64,000 nt of DNA from Pontivivens marinum (lineage in GTDB: Bacteria; Pseudomonadota; Alphaproteobacteria; Rhodobacterales; Rhodobacteraceae): assembly GCF_900231835.1 (NCBI RefSeq), contig NZ_OCTN01000007.1, forward strand, positions 62,001 to 126,000, written 5' to 3'. Position 1 is the first letter of the stretch. Every line of letters starts with the position of its first letter. The notes below the pieces were generated by a model. It searched no databases, was not told the origin of the DNA, and was given only the letters and a program-made list of their open reading frames with translations. The position numbers and the translations under genes were made by a program. This document shows positions 17,344 through 26,782 of the stretch, piece after piece.

Positions 17344-18909
17344 ATGAGCGATCTTTTTGACGATGATGAACCCGGTGCCGGTGGCAATGCGCCAACGGTC
17401 ACGATCTCCGAACTCAGCGGTGCGGTGAAGCGCGCGATTGAGGGCGGCTTTGGCCATGTGCGGGTGCGGGCAGAGGTGGGCCGAGTGTCGCGCCCCCGTT
17501 CGGGCCACGTTTATCTGGACCTAAAGGATGATCGCGCCGTTCTTGCATCCATCATCTGGAAGGGTGTGGCGAGCAAGCTGCGCACCCAGCCTGAGGAGGG
17601 GATGGAGGTTATCGTCACCGGTAAACTGACAACCTTTGCCGGTCAGTCCCGTTACCAGATGGTGATTGAAAGCTTGGCCCCCGCAGGCGTCGGCGCGCTG
17701 ATGGCGATGCTGGAAAAGCGGCGTAATGCCTTGGCGGCGGAGGGGCTGTTTGATGCGGAACGCAAACGCGCTCTGCCGTTCCTGCCAAAGGTAATCGGTG
17801 TGGTCACATCGCCATCCGGCGCCGTAATCCGCGATATTTTACACCGCCTGCGCGACCGTTTCCCGCGTGAGGTGCTGGTCTGGCCCGTTGCCGTACAGGG
17901 CGAACGTTGCGCGGCAGAGGTCGCTGCGGCCATTCGCGGATTCAACAATTTAGCACCCGATGGGCCGATCCCGCGCCCCGACCTGCTGATCGTTGCCCGT
18001 GGTGGCGGTTCGCTTGAGGATTTGTGGGGCTTCAATGAGGAGATCGTGGTGCGTGCCGCGGCGGACAGCCAGATCCCCCTGATCTCCGCCGTTGGGCACG
18101 AAACAGATACGACGCTGATCGATTTCGCCTCGGACCGTCGCGCGCCAACGCCGACGGCAGCGGCGGAGATTGCAGTGCCGGTTCGCGCCGAATTGCGCGC
18201 CGCACTGGCCGCGTTGGATGAGCGTCGGATCGCAGGTATGGCACGTATTCTGCGCGACCGTGGGGATCGTGTCCGTGCGGCGGCGCGGGCTCTACCACGG
18301 GCGCAAACTCTTGTATCGGACCCGCGACAGCGACTGGATCGGGCGGGGGACAGGTTGCCAACAGCATTGGGCCGCATGGCTGATCGAAAGCGACTGGCAT
18401 TGACGCAAGTTGCATTTGATCCGGCACGGTTGGTGGCGCACTTGGCTGAACCCCGTGCAAAGCTGCGGAATATGTCACTGGGTCGCGCCATTCTAAAGGG
18501 ATTGAGCGACCGGCAGGATCGAGTGAAGCGCGCGCAGCTACGGCCCGCGGGCCTGATCCGCATGGCCGAGGAGCGGCGCAGCCTGACCACGCAACAGGCA
18601 CAACGCCTACACCGTGCGGGCGCGCGTATTTTGCCGGATCGTGCGCGGGCGCTGACCTCGCTGGGGCGCACATTGGAGACCTTGAGCTATCATGAGGTGC
18701 TCAACCGTGGTTTCGCAGTGGTGCACAGGGGGGATGAGCTGATTAAGAATCCCAATGCGCTTTCCGCTGGTGATACGCTGTCTATCACCTTTGCCGATCA
18801 CAAAACTACAACCGCGCGGGTTGAGGGGCAGGCGGCATCAAAACCGCGAGCCGCAACCAAGGCACCACGACCATCATCCAAGGATAGCGGGCAGGGCAGT
18901 CTGTTCTAA
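17344..18909 (+). CDS. xseA: Exodeoxyribonuclease VII large subunit
   Basis: Large subunit of the ATP-independent single-strand exonuclease VII. The 521-residue product has an N-terminal OB fold (TISELSGAVKRAIEGGFG...VRAEVGRVSRPRSGHVYLDLKD), the central catalytic region with GVVTSPSGAVIRDI, ARGGGSLEDLW and SAVGHETDTTLIDFASDRRAPTP in which the conserved Asp and His lie, a long Arg-rich coiled coil, and the closing SYHEVLNRGFAVV. The ATG at 17344 is chosen over an upstream frame extension that would overlap the terminator. The small subunit xseB is not adjacent. Confidence 0.95.
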   Translation: MSDLFDDDEPGAGGNAPTVTISELSGAVKRAIEGGFGHVRVRAEVGRVSRPRSGHVYLDLKDDRAVLASIIWKGVASKLRTQPEEGMEVIVTGKLTTFAGQSRYQMVIESLAPAGVGALMAMLEKRRNALAAEGLFDAERKRALPFLPKVIGVVTSPSGAVIRDILHRLRDRFPREVLVWPVAVQGERCAAEVAAAIRGFNNLAPDGPIPRPDLLIVARGGGSLEDLWGFNEEIVVRAAADSQIPLISAVGHETDTTLIDFASDRRAPTPTAAAEIAVPVRAELRAALAALDERRIAGMARILRDRGDRVRAAARALPRAQTLVSDPRQRLDRAGDRLPTALGRMADRKRLALTQVAFDPARLVAHLAEPRAKLRNMSLGRAILKGLSDRQDRVKRAQLRPAGLIRMAEERRSLTTQQAQRLHRAGARILPDRARALTSLGRTLETLSYHEVLNRGFAVVHRGDELIKNPNALSAGDTLSITFADHKTTTARVEGQAASKPRAATKAPRPSSKDSGQGSLF

Positions 18910-19295
18910 ACCGATCCGACCGGATCGCATGTCACTGGTTTGTCGTCTATTCCGGCCAGATCCAGTACGGTTGCGTTGCCCAGTGAGGTGATCCGCATCT
19001 TCAGGCTGCCATCTGGAAAGCTGAACGTGGACCAGCAAAATTGCTGTGGATCGCCCTCATATACAAAGCACAATGCGCTGCCGCGAACCGTGACTTGACC
19101 GTGCAGGCATTGGCCAAATGCGTCACGCAGCACAACCTGCGAGCGGGATAGGAATTGTTCCCGTCCAACATCCTGCCCGCCGGCGGCATATTGCAGGGTG
19201 CGCCCCTCAACCATGTCCAGCACATCCTCGGGCGGGACTACATCCTGCGCGGCGGCAGGCGTGGCCAGCAATAGGGCGATAACGAACCGGATCAT
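18906..19295 (-). CDS. Small secreted Cys-containing protein (paralogue A, DUF255 operon)
   Basis: A 129-residue predicted exported protein. The start at 19295 gives a clean signal peptide ([18 protein letters not shown]) and its ATG overlaps the stop of the DUF255 gene (ATGA). The mature part shares a pattern with two other proteins upstream in the same operon: a GRxLxY start, [10 protein letters not shown], a [15 protein letters not shown] segment and a closing Cys. Four cysteines suggest periplasmic disulfides. It ends convergent with xseA, overlapping its stop by four bases. The function is unknown; I recognise only the paralogy. Confidence 0.75.
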   Translation of the reverse strand: MIRFVIALLLATPAAAQDVVPPEDVLDMVEGRTLQYAAGGQDVGREQFLSRSQVVLRDAFGQCLHGQVTVRGSALCFVYEGDPQQFCWSTFSFPDGSLKMRITSLGNATVLDLAGIDDKPVTCDPVGSV

Positions 19296-21427
19296 TGTAG
19301 GCGAAACTGCGCTGTTACGGGCAATAGGCATTCCGAACCGGAACAGGGTTGGAAGGTGACTGATATGCTGTCCTGCATCTGTGTTAGCGGCATGGACAGG
19401 GTGCCCGTCCATGCCAGCTTTCCATCCAATGTGACCGGGTCGGGCCATGCGGTCTCGGCACCGGTAAGGCTCAGAGGGACAAGCCCATCCTGCCCATCGG
19501 CGGCTAGGGTCCACCCATCGGGAATGGTTAGCTCCAGCATATAGCCTGTCCGATCGTTGCGCAGATGCAGCGTGATTTCGCCAATGCGCCGGTAGCGCTC
19601 CGTCGCGCCCTGATCCAGCATTGAAGCTGCGCGCAGGGTGTCGAGGCGGGCCAGCGGCATTTCCGCTATTCGCCCAGAAACGGCGTCGCGCAGGGCGGCG
19701 GCGCGGGCATCCCGTTTCGGGTCAGGCATTGCCTGCGATAGCAGGGCCAGCAGTTCCAGCGCGGACCCCTCACCCGATGGCGTTGCGCCGTCCTCCGTTT
19801 CCAAAACAGGGCCAAGCGGCCCATCGGGGCTGAGCGCGAGCCGATCACCGGATGCGAAGCGTTCCAGCATGATCTCAGCGATTTCACCCGCCTGCACCAC
19901 GCGGTTCAGGGACAGGGCAGCCAGCCCCAGCCATGCGTAATCGGACAAGTTTGCATCCTCACGTCGCCGCCCGTCCATATCGAGACGTGCAAGCTGATGC
20001 AGCGGTCCTAACCGCGTAATGCAGGCATCAAAGGCACGGTTCGCCGCATCAATCCAATCGGGCCGTGCCATAGCCTGCCCCGCCTGCGCCATCGCGCGGA
20101 TCATCAGGCCGTTCCAGCCGCCAATGACCTTCTCATCCCGTAGGGGGCGGATGCGCGCATCGCGGCGGATACGCATATCGTCCAGTGCGGGATCGAGGCG
20201 AGTGATATCCACAGAGGTATTGGGTCGCAGATGGGCAACCGGACCTGCCTCCAGCGTAGGTTTCTCGCGCAGGCCCAAGGTGGCAATCACCCACTCATCT
20301 GCGATTTCGGACGGAGACCAAACGTAAAAGGCCCCTTCCTCCAGCGCGCCGGTATGGTCGAGGCTATCCGCATCCTCCGCCGAATAGAACGCACCATCAG
20401 GGGCGGTCATGTCGCGCAGCACATATTCGATGCAGCGGGCCACCGCGCGCGCCATCATCGGATCATTCGTGATGTGCCAGCCCTGAACCAAGGCACGGGT
20501 CATCAGCGCCTGATTATACAGCATCTTCTCAAAATGCGGGGTGCGCCAATTCACATCGACGGTATAGCGGTGAAAGCCGCCACCCACATGATCGTGGATA
20601 CCGCCGGCAATCATCCCTTGCAGTGAGCCGAGAGCCATATCTCGCGCAGCGGCATCACCGATGCGGTGCCAGTGATCCAGCAGGAACAGCAGGTGTCCCT
20701 CCTGCGGGAATTGGGTGCCGTGGGAAAATCCGCCCTCAGCCGCGTTATACATTTGAGACAGATCGGTTAGCGCTGCGGCGGGGGCTTGGGTCAGCGCAGT
20801 TGTCGGCGCGGTTTGCGCGGGAATGCGCGCCATTGCGTCGGACAGTTGGGTGGCCACGCTATCAAACTGTTCGCGCTGCTCACCGGCCCAGCCCAGTTTG
20901 ATCGCGCCCAGAACCTGCATGAACTGTGGCTTGGGGAAGTATGTGCCAGTGTGGAAGGGCCGCCCGTCTGGCATCAGCCATAGCGAGTTCGGCCAACCGG
21001 CGTGTCGGTGTTGCAGCATCGTGGCGAGGATATAGACCTGATCCACATCGGGGCGCTGTTCACGGTCCAGCTTGACCGGAATGAAGCCTGAATTGAGCAG
21101 AGCTGCGACCTCCTCATCGTCAAAGCTTTGCTCCTCCATCACATGGCACCAATGGCAGGTGGCATAGCCAACGGATAGGAAGATGGGCAGGTCTAGCGCC
21201 TGCGCCTCGGCCAATGCCTCGGGTCCCCATGGCCGCCAGTCCACCGGATTATGGGCATGCTGCACCAGATAGGGCGAGGCTTCCTCGATCAAGCGGTTGG
21301 TATAGCGCGGGGCGCTGCCGTCCATCAGGTGGGTGCGCGGCTGATAATCAGGCCCGCGGGCAATCAGCGCTGCATCTAACTGGGCCTGAAGTACGGGATC
21401 ACGCTGAACACCGGGGGGCTGGGTCAT
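19292..21427 (-). CDS. DUF255 / thioredoxin-domain protein (YyaL/SPATA20 family)
   Basis: A 711-residue protein. The N-terminal DUF255 thioredoxin-like domain has [21 protein letters not shown] and [13 protein letters not shown] with a CxxC redox-type pair, both family hallmarks. The remainder is an (alpha/alpha) six-barrel region like N-acylglucosamine epimerases, including [14 protein letters not shown] and the [11 protein letters not shown] segment. Its biochemical role is not established. It is translationally coupled on both sides to small secreted paralogous proteins (TAATG at 21427, ATGA at 19292), an arrangement that suggests a shared process. Confidence 0.9.
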   Translation of the reverse strand: MTQPPGVQRDPVLQAQLDAALIARGPDYQPRTHLMDGSAPRYTNRLIEEASPYLVQHAHNPVDWRPWGPEALAEAQALDLPIFLSVGYATCHWCHVMEEQSFDDEEVAALLNSGFIPVKLDREQRPDVDQVYILATMLQHRHAGWPNSLWLMPDGRPFHTGTYFPKPQFMQVLGAIKLGWAGEQREQFDSVATQLSDAMARIPAQTAPTTALTQAPAAALTDLSQMYNAAEGGFSHGTQFPQEGHLLFLLDHWHRIGDAAARDMALGSLQGMIAGGIHDHVGGGFHRYTVDVNWRTPHFEKMLYNQALMTRALVQGWHITNDPMMARAVARCIEYVLRDMTAPDGAFYSAEDADSLDHTGALEEGAFYVWSPSEIADEWVIATLGLREKPTLEAGPVAHLRPNTSVDITRLDPALDDMRIRRDARIRPLRDEKVIGGWNGLMIRAMAQAGQAMARPDWIDAANRAFDACITRLGPLHQLARLDMDGRRREDANLSDYAWLGLAALSLNRVVQAGEIAEIMLERFASGDRLALSPDGPLGPVLETEDGATPSGEGSALELLALLSQAMPDPKRDARAAALRDAVSGRIAEMPLARLDTLRAASMLDQGATERYRRIGEITLHLRNDRTGYMLELTIPDGWTLAADGQDGLVPLSLTGAETAWPDPVTLDGKLAWTGTLSMPLTQMQDSISVTFQPCSGSECLLPVTAQFRLQ

Positions 21428-21843
21428 TAGGATATTACTCCGGGGCTGCAGGAGAACCCGCCGCCGACCAGCGTGCCCTCTTGCGTTTCGTCGGGGATCG
21501 GGGTGCCGTCACTCTCAACCGAGGGGAAGCTGAGCAAGCCGTCACCCAGATCAATATGGCGCGCACAAACCAGCGAGTTGGGCCAAGCAAAGCAATAGGT
21601 CTGATCCTTATAGGTCCAACGCCCATCCTGACAGTTGCCTGCCGCGTCCTCGTACCGCACGGATTGCCCGTCTGGCAGATAGAATTCGCGCCCGATATAT
21701 TCACCATTCACGGTGTAGTGGACAGAGTTGCCCAATGCCCGCTCCAACCATTCTAAACGGGGAATATCGCGTGGTTCTGTTGGGTTGTCCTGCGCCGCAG
21801 CGGGCAGGACAACCAGGCACAAGCTTAGAAATAGCGGACGCAT
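21427..21843 (-). CDS. Small secreted Cys-containing protein (paralogue B, DUF255 operon)
   Basis: A 138-residue exported protein with a signal peptide ([19 protein letters not shown]). The mature sequence has [19 protein letters not shown], then [36 protein letters not shown] and a C-terminal FSCSP. The pattern G-R-E-(F/Y)-Y-x-P-D-G-x-S-V followed by C-x2-G-x-W-T-Y and YC is shared with paralogue C upstream and, more loosely, paralogue A downstream. Its stop overlaps the DUF255 start by one base. The function is unknown; disulfide-linked periplasmic protein is the most that can be said. Confidence 0.75.
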   Translation of the reverse strand: MRPLFLSLCLVVLPAAAQDNPTEPRDIPRLEWLERALGNSVHYTVNGEYIGREFYLPDGQSVRYEDAAGNCQDGRWTYKDQTYCFAWPNSLVCARHIDLGDGLLSFPSVESDGTPIPDETQEGTLVGGGFSCSPGVIS

Positions 21844-21864
21844 GGGATACTCCAGAATAGTCGG

Positions 21865-22329
21865 TTAGCTGGTCACGGCGGGACCACAGCTCAGCGGTAT
21901 AGTGACGATTTGTTCCACGCTCTGTACGGATTGCAACGTGGGGGAGCCATCTGCCTCAACGTTTAGAATCTGCACCCCGTCATCGGTTTCGACATGGCGA
22001 AAACATGACACGGAATTGGGCCAGATATAGCAATAGGCGGTTATATCCTCGCGGTACGTCCACTCGCCCTCCAGACAGGTGCCACTGGCATGCTGGAACA
22101 CAACGCTGCGGCCATCCGGTGCGTAATATTCGCGGCCAAATGGTGTGCCGTCTATCGAGTAATAAACGGTGCGGCCTATGGCACGCTGAATCCATTCCGC
22201 GACAGGGATATCGCGCATCACTGCGGGCAATTTGCTGTCCTGTGCTGCGATTGGTGTAGCGCTGGCCAATGCGATGGCCAGTATCGTGCCACCGATTGTG
22301 GTGCATAGTCGCTGATCCGAAACCTGCAT
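21865..22329 (-). CDS. Small secreted Cys-containing protein (paralogue C, DUF255 operon)
   Basis: First gene of the four-gene leftward operon, 154 residues, with a signal peptide (hydrophobic TIGGTILAIALASATPIAA-QD). The mature part aligns by eye with paralogue B along its length: MRDIPVAEWIQRAIGRTVYY, FGREYYAPDGRSVVFQ, TCLEGEWTYREDITAYCYIWPNS, and a late Cys (SCGPAV). The two probably arose by tandem duplication. It is divergent from the formate-dehydrogenase fusion, and the ~90 bp between should hold both promoters. Confidence 0.75.
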   Translation of the reverse strand: MQVSDQRLCTTIGGTILAIALASATPIAAQDSKLPAVMRDIPVAEWIQRAIGRTVYYSIDGTPFGREYYAPDGRSVVFQHASGTCLEGEWTYREDITAYCYIWPNSVSCFRHVETDDGVQILNVEADGSPTLQSVQSVEQIVTIPLSCGPAVTS

Positions 22330-22421
22330 GTCGTCTTGTCCCCCGTCGAGCGCCGCTTTTGCACTGTCATGAATGAATATGCCGTCCTACTGTCTGTCAT
22401 GCAATGCAGGGGAGGTGGGCA

Positions 22422-24113
22422 ATGGCTCCGCTCGACGAACGTAAGGGTGTGTGGAAATCTGGGCGAGGCAAAGGGCGCGCGACGCCCAAGGGCCGCCAGT
22501 ACGAGGATGGCGCATTGGCCGATATCCGCGCCCTGCTGGGGGATGCGCCACGCCGGTCCGATCTGCTGATCGAGTTTCTGCATTTGATACAGGATCAATA
22601 CGGCCACCTGTCCGCCGCACATTTGCGTGCCTTGGCCGAGGAAATGCGCCTGTCGCAGGCCGAGGTTTACGAGGTTGCAACCTTCTACGCCCATTTCGAC
22701 GTGGTAAAGGAGGATGAGGTGTCGCCCCCCGCGCTGACAATTCGTGTATGCGATTCCCTGTCATGTGAGCTGGCCGGTGCGCAGCAACTATTGAGCGCCT
22801 TGGATGACGGCATGAATCCCGATGAGGTTCGGGTTCTGCGCGCCCCCTGCATGGGCCGCTGCGATACCGCGCCGGTGCTGGAACTGGGCCACGCCCATAT
22901 TGACCACGCCACCGTGGCAAAGGTTGAGGCGGCGATCGCTGCCCGCGAAACCCATGCGACCATTCCCGATTACGAAACCTTCGCGACCTATCGCGCGGCC
23001 GGGGGGTACGATGTTCTGACAGCTTTGCGCGGCGGGTCCAAAACGCCGGATCAGGTGCAGGATGAGGTGCTGGAATCTGGCCTGCGCGGGATGGGTGGTG
23101 CGGGTTTCCCGTCCGGTAAAAAGTGGAGCTTTGTCCGTGCGGCTGATGGACCGCGCTACCTCGCCGTGAATGGGGATGAGGGGGAGCCGGGAACCTTTAA
23201 GGACCGCTATGTGTTGGAACGGACGCCGCATACATTCCTTGAGGGGATGCTGATCGCCGCGTGGGCTGTTGAGGCGACAACCTGCTACATTTACATGCGT
23301 GATGAATATCCTGCCGTGCTGCATATCCTGGCCGAGGAGATCGCCGCGCTGGAGGACGCAGGCATTGTCGAGGCCGGTTATATCGACCTGCGCCGCGGTG
23401 CCGGTGCCTATATCTGCGGCGAAGAATCCGCGATGATCGAAAGCATCGAGGGCAAGCGTGGTCTGCCGCGTCACCGCCCGCCATATGTGGCGCAGGTCGG
23501 TATCTTTGACCGGCCTACATTGGTGCACAATGTCGAAACCTTGCACTGGATCGCGCGCATCTGCCGCGAGGGGGCAGGGGTCTTCGCTGATTATGGCATT
23601 AACGGGCGCAAGGGGATGCGCGCCTATTCCCTGTCCGGTCGCGTTGCCAATCCGGGCGTTTATATCGTCGATGCGGGGCATACCATAGCCGAGCTGATCG
23701 AGCTGGCCGGCGGCATGGCTGAGGGGCATGAATTCTACGCCTATCAACCCGGCGGCCCGTCATCGGGGCTGCTGCCTGCCAGCATGGCGGATACTCCGCT
23801 GGATTTCGACACCTTGCAGCCGCACGGAACCTTTATCGGATCGGCAGCTGTGGTCGTGCTGGGACATCAGGATCGCGCCCGTGATGCTGCGCTGAACATG
23901 CTACGTTTTTTCGAGGATGAAAGCTGCGGCCAATGCACGCCCTGCCGTGTGGGCTGTGAAAAAGCTGTGAAGCTGATGCAGGCGGAAACGTGGGACGGCG
24001 CGTTGCTGGAGGAGCTTTCCACGCTGATGGTGGATTCCAGCATTTGCGGTCTGGGACAGGCGGCGCCCAATCCTATCCGTATGGTGCTAAAGCATTTTGC
24101 AGATGAGGTTTAA
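22422..24113 (+). CDS. NAD-dependent formate dehydrogenase gamma-beta fusion (FdsG-FdsB; NuoE-NuoF-like)
   Basis: Diaphorase unit of a soluble formate dehydrogenase, 563 residues. After a basic N-terminus, residues about 30-170 are the NuoE/FdsG thioredoxin-fold 2Fe-2S domain (CDSLSC and CMGRC). The rest is NuoF/FdsB: GMGGAGFPSGKKW, NGDEGEPGTFKDR (FMN/NADH site), GAGAYICGEESAM, and the 4Fe-4S motif ESCGQCTPCRVGC with a distant Cys in SICGLGQ. A GGAGGTGG Shine-Dalgarno four bases upstream fixes the start at 22422. In the usual operon the molybdenum subunit FdsA follows at once; here it does not. The subunit could serve an FdsA encoded elsewhere or be a remnant. Confidence 0.88.
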   Translation: MAPLDERKGVWKSGRGKGRATPKGRQYEDGALADIRALLGDAPRRSDLLIEFLHLIQDQYGHLSAAHLRALAEEMRLSQAEVYEVATFYAHFDVVKEDEVSPPALTIRVCDSLSCELAGAQQLLSALDDGMNPDEVRVLRAPCMGRCDTAPVLELGHAHIDHATVAKVEAAIAARETHATIPDYETFATYRAAGGYDVLTALRGGSKTPDQVQDEVLESGLRGMGGAGFPSGKKWSFVRAADGPRYLAVNGDEGEPGTFKDRYVLERTPHTFLEGMLIAAWAVEATTCYIYMRDEYPAVLHILAEEIAALEDAGIVEAGYIDLRRGAGAYICGEESAMIESIEGKRGLPRHRPPYVAQVGIFDRPTLVHNVETLHWIARICREGAGVFADYGINGRKGMRAYSLSGRVANPGVYIVDAGHTIAELIELAGGMAEGHEFYAYQPGGPSSGLLPASMADTPLDFDTLQPHGTFIGSAAVVVLGHQDRARDAALNMLRFFEDESCGQCTPCRVGCEKAVKLMQAETWDGALLEELSTLMVDSSICGLGQAAPNPIRMVLKHFADEV

Positions 24114-24330
24114 ATACTAATATCCACTGTAAGCTGGGAGGGCTGCCGCCCGTTTCTGAAGCCGTCCCGTACTATAGCACGATCTCTATGAGCCTATCAC
24201 GTGGGAGCTAAGTATGCCTTTTTAGGTCCTACCCTTACTCGACGTGCTAGAGGTTAAGGACGAAATACGGGGAGCTGCAATCTCCCGTAGTCAGTTATTC
24301 TTGCGGCTGCACCGATCAAACTTTGGCTTC
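24114..24330. other. Non-coding stretch replacing the expected fdsA
   Basis: No convincing gene on either strand. The base composition looks less G+C-rich than the flanks and codon structure is lost immediately after the fdsGB stop. A weak hairpin (ACGGGGAG 24267-24274 with CTCCCGT 24282-24288) could end transcription of the leftward membrane-protein gene. I see no tRNA, direct repeat or transposase remnant that would explain the junction. Confidence 0.5.
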
Positions 24331-24714
24331 CTAGAAGAAATCGTAGGCTATGTAGTTTGGACAAGTACCGGCATCTCGATTGAATGCCGGAGAAAATACA
24401 GCTAACGCATTTGTCATAGCGCATGCCAAGGCGACGCATGCAATCGTCCGCACAAGCACACGTATCGTCATGGCTGGGATGGTGGCAATCGACGGACCAA
24501 AGATGTTCCAAACGACCACCCTCCCTGCAAACAGATAGCACGCAGCGACAAACGTCACCGGTCCCCATGCAGACCAAAGCGTACTGTTAGGCACACAACT
24601 TAAGTATTTTCCGATATAACCAGCAGATACGATGGCCAGAGCGATGACCCCAGCGGCCTTCAAAAACATGTCGCAAATCTCGGTAGCTGTTGGCTCTTTT
24701 GTGGTTTGTGACAT
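24331..24714 (-). CDS. Hypothetical membrane protein (accessory, no family recognised)
   Basis: A 127-residue protein with about three predicted membrane helices (around residues 20-38, 48-72 and 80-105) and two or three cysteines. GAGGGAACGG just before the ATG at 24714 supports this start over an upstream one at 24759. I recognise no family. It stands alone on its strand between the truncated formate-dehydrogenase locus and the convergent end of the C-S lyase gene region, in a lower-G+C island of about 850 bp, which suggests recent acquisition. Confidence that it is translated is moderate. Confidence 0.5.
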   Translation of the reverse strand: MSQTTKEPTATEICDMFLKAAGVIALAIVSAGYIGKYLSCVPNSTLWSAWGPVTFVAACYLFAGRVVVWNIFGPSIATIPAMTIRVLVRTIACVALACAMTNALAVFSPAFNRDAGTCPNYIAYDFF

Positions 24715-24987
24715 CCGTTCCCTCGACTGATGCGGCCCCGTCACGCAGCAGATTGGCATTTAAGTAGAGGTGGCTTCAAGTTTCCACCCTATATAGGAAG
24801 ACTAGTCTGCCAAAGTCGGTAAGAGGGTATCAGCTCTCAAGTGGGTTGACAGGATCAGGCGATCTCGTTGAACGCTCGGTAGTGGGAAGTAGAAAACGGA
24901 CGGCAGTAATCTACCGTCCGTATTCTACAACTCGGAATGGCCTTCGTTCAGCCGATTGCTCTTATTTTAAGGGCTATGTGGGCCGGA
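24715..24987. other. Intergenic region without recognisable gene
   Basis: About 270 bp of low-complexity-free sequence with stops in all frames and no convincing hairpin terminator. It probably contains the promoter of the leftward membrane-protein gene; no clear -35/-10 pair stands out. The right edge is the 3' end of the C-S lyase gene. Confidence 0.4.
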
Positions 24988-26160
24988 TCACTGCAAGTCG
25001 GCAAAGGCCTTTTGCACCCGCTCTACCGCCTCAACAATCAGGGCGCGGCGCGTTGCGACGTTGAAGCGCAGATAGGTTTCGCCGCCCTTGCCAAAGGTCA
25101 CGCCGTGGTTCGGGGCGACCTGTGCCTCGGTCTGTACACGGCGCTGAATCTCGGCTGGCTCCATTCCGGTGCCGGAAAAATCAACCCAGCACAGATAGGT
25201 GGAGCCCAGCGTCATTGCCTGCACACCGGGGATCGCGCTTAGGCCTTCCTCCAGAATACGGCGGTTTTCGTCCAGATAGGCAATCAGCTCGTCCAGCCAT
25301 TCATCGCCATGGGAATAGGCGGCGGTCGTCATCAACATGCCGAAACGGTTGGGCGATGCGCCTGCGGCCAGATGGGTCTTGGCAAATTTCGCGCGCATGT
25401 CAGCATCCGCGATGATGACGTTGCCTGTCATGCCGCCGGCAAGGTTGAATGTCTTGGACGCTGCGGTCAGCGTGATCAGACGGTCGGACAGTTCGGGCAT
25501 CAGTTTCGCCAGAACATGGTGCGTTTGGCCGGAAAACACCAAGTCGTGGTGAATCTCGTCGCTGATCAGGATCAGGTCATGTTCAACACAGAAGGCAGCG
25601 ATGGCGCGCAGCTCAGCCTCGGTCCAGACGGTGCCGCCCGGATTGTGGGGCGAGCACAGTATGACCATCTTCACGCCGTCAATAAGGGACGCGGCGAGGT
25701 CTAGGTCGATGGAATAGCGCCCATCCTCGATCCCCATCTCACACTCAACAACCTTACGGTCATTGGCGTTCACCATCTTGGCAAAGGCGTGATAAACGGG
25801 CGTGAACAGCATGATGCCATCACCGGGCTGCGTGAATGCTTGCAGGCACAGACCAACACCGGCGACCAGACCATGCGTTGTGGACAGCCATGCCGGATCA
25901 ACATCCCAGTCGTGGCGACGTTTCATCCAGCCGATGATTGCATCCTTGTAGGGTTTGTCATTCGCGAAATAGCCATACACGCCGTGCTGCACCGCAGCTG
26001 CTAGCGCGTCATTCACGGCCTGTGGCGGTTTGAAGTCCATATCCGCGACCCACATCGAAATGCCTGTATCGGGCGATACGCCGTACAAAGCCTCCATCGC
26101 GTCCCACTTGGCGGAGTGGCTGTTGCGCCGGTCGATGATTTCGTCAAAATTCGCGGACAT
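24988..26160 (-). CDS. PLP-dependent C-S lyase / aminotransferase (MalY/PatB family)
   Basis: A fold-type I PLP enzyme of 390 residues, close to MalY/PatB cystathionine beta-lyases that release pyruvate and ammonia from cysteine thioethers. The N-terminal SAKWDAMEALYGV and MWVADMDFKPPQAV are family signatures; LCSPHNPGG and ISDEIHHDLVF precede the Schiff-base lysine in TAASKTFNLAGG. The start is the ATG at 26160, preceded by AAGGAGTCTCAAT; the longer upstream frame lacks family similarity. Its neighbour across a 110-bp divergent promoter region is peptide deformylase. Whether the physiological substrate is cystathionine or another sulfur compound is open. Confidence 0.9.
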   Translation of the reverse strand: MSANFDEIIDRRNSHSAKWDAMEALYGVSPDTGISMWVADMDFKPPQAVNDALAAAVQHGVYGYFANDKPYKDAIIGWMKRRHDWDVDPAWLSTTHGLVAGVGLCLQAFTQPGDGIMLFTPVYHAFAKMVNANDRKVVECEMGIEDGRYSIDLDLAASLIDGVKMVILCSPHNPGGTVWTEAELRAIAAFCVEHDLILISDEIHHDLVFSGQTHHVLAKLMPELSDRLITLTAASKTFNLAGGMTGNVIIADADMRAKFAKTHLAAGASPNRFGMLMTTAAYSHGDEWLDELIAYLDENRRILEEGLSAIPGVQAMTLGSTYLCWVDFSGTGMEPAEIQRRVQTEAQVAPNHGVTFGKGGETYLRFNVATRRALIVEAVERVQKAFADLQ

Positions 26161-26269
26161 ATTGAGACTCCTTGTCGTTTTCGTCAGATTAGACCCGCGA
26201 ACCATGAGGGCAAGTCTGGTATTGTACCCGCAATTGCACCTTTGCGCAGCTTGGCCTAAGTGAACGCCT

Positions 26270-26782
26270 ATGATCAGACCTATCCTAATCCACCCCGACC
26301 CTCGCCTGAAAAAGGTCGTGCCATCCGTGGCCGATTCTTCGGATGCGCTGCGCAAACTGGCTGACGATATGTTGGCCACAATGTATGATGCGCCGGGCAT
26401 TGGCCTTGCTGCGCCGCAAATCGGCGTGATGAGCCGCATCTTCGTGATGGATTGCGCGGATAAGGACGAGGCACCAGCGCCCATCGTCATGCTGAACCCC
26501 GAGATCACAGCCGAATCCGAGGAACTGGGCGTGTACGAGGAGGGCTGCCTGTCCATCCCCGACATCTATGCCGAGGTGACGCGCCCGTTGGAGGTCAGCA
26601 TGCGCTGGCTGGACCTGAACGGCGAAATCCAGCAGGCGGATTTTGGCGGCTTGCAGGCAACATGCGCGCAGCATGAATTGGACCACCTGGATGGCAAGCT
26701 GTTCATCGATTACCTCAGCACGGTGAAACGCTCGATGATTACGAACAAGATGAAAAAGCTCAAACGAAGCTTGGCCTCCTGA
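26270..26782 (+). CDS. def: Peptide deformylase
   Basis: Iron-dependent hydrolase that removes the formyl group from nascent N-formylmethionine. The 170 residues contain all three family motifs intact: GIGLAAPQIG (about 43-52), EGCLSIP with metal ligand Cys93, and QHELDHLDG with His135, catalytic Glu136 and His139. It overlaps the next gene by one base (TGATG), a deformylase paralogue, and fmt lies 1.4 kb downstream, so both ends of the formylation cycle are grouped. Confidence 0.97.
   Translation: MIRPILIHPDPRLKKVVPSVADSSDALRKLADDMLATMYDAPGIGLAAPQIGVMSRIFVMDCADKDEAPAPIVMLNPEITAESEELGVYEEGCLSIPDIYAEVTRPLEVSMRWLDLNGEIQQADFGGLQATCAQHELDHLDGKLFIDYLSTVKRSMITNKMKKLKRSLAS

Noticed and set aside
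24114-24330. tRNA gene or attachment site at the fdsGB junction
   Set aside because: No cloverleaf, CCA end or flanking direct repeats could be drawn.
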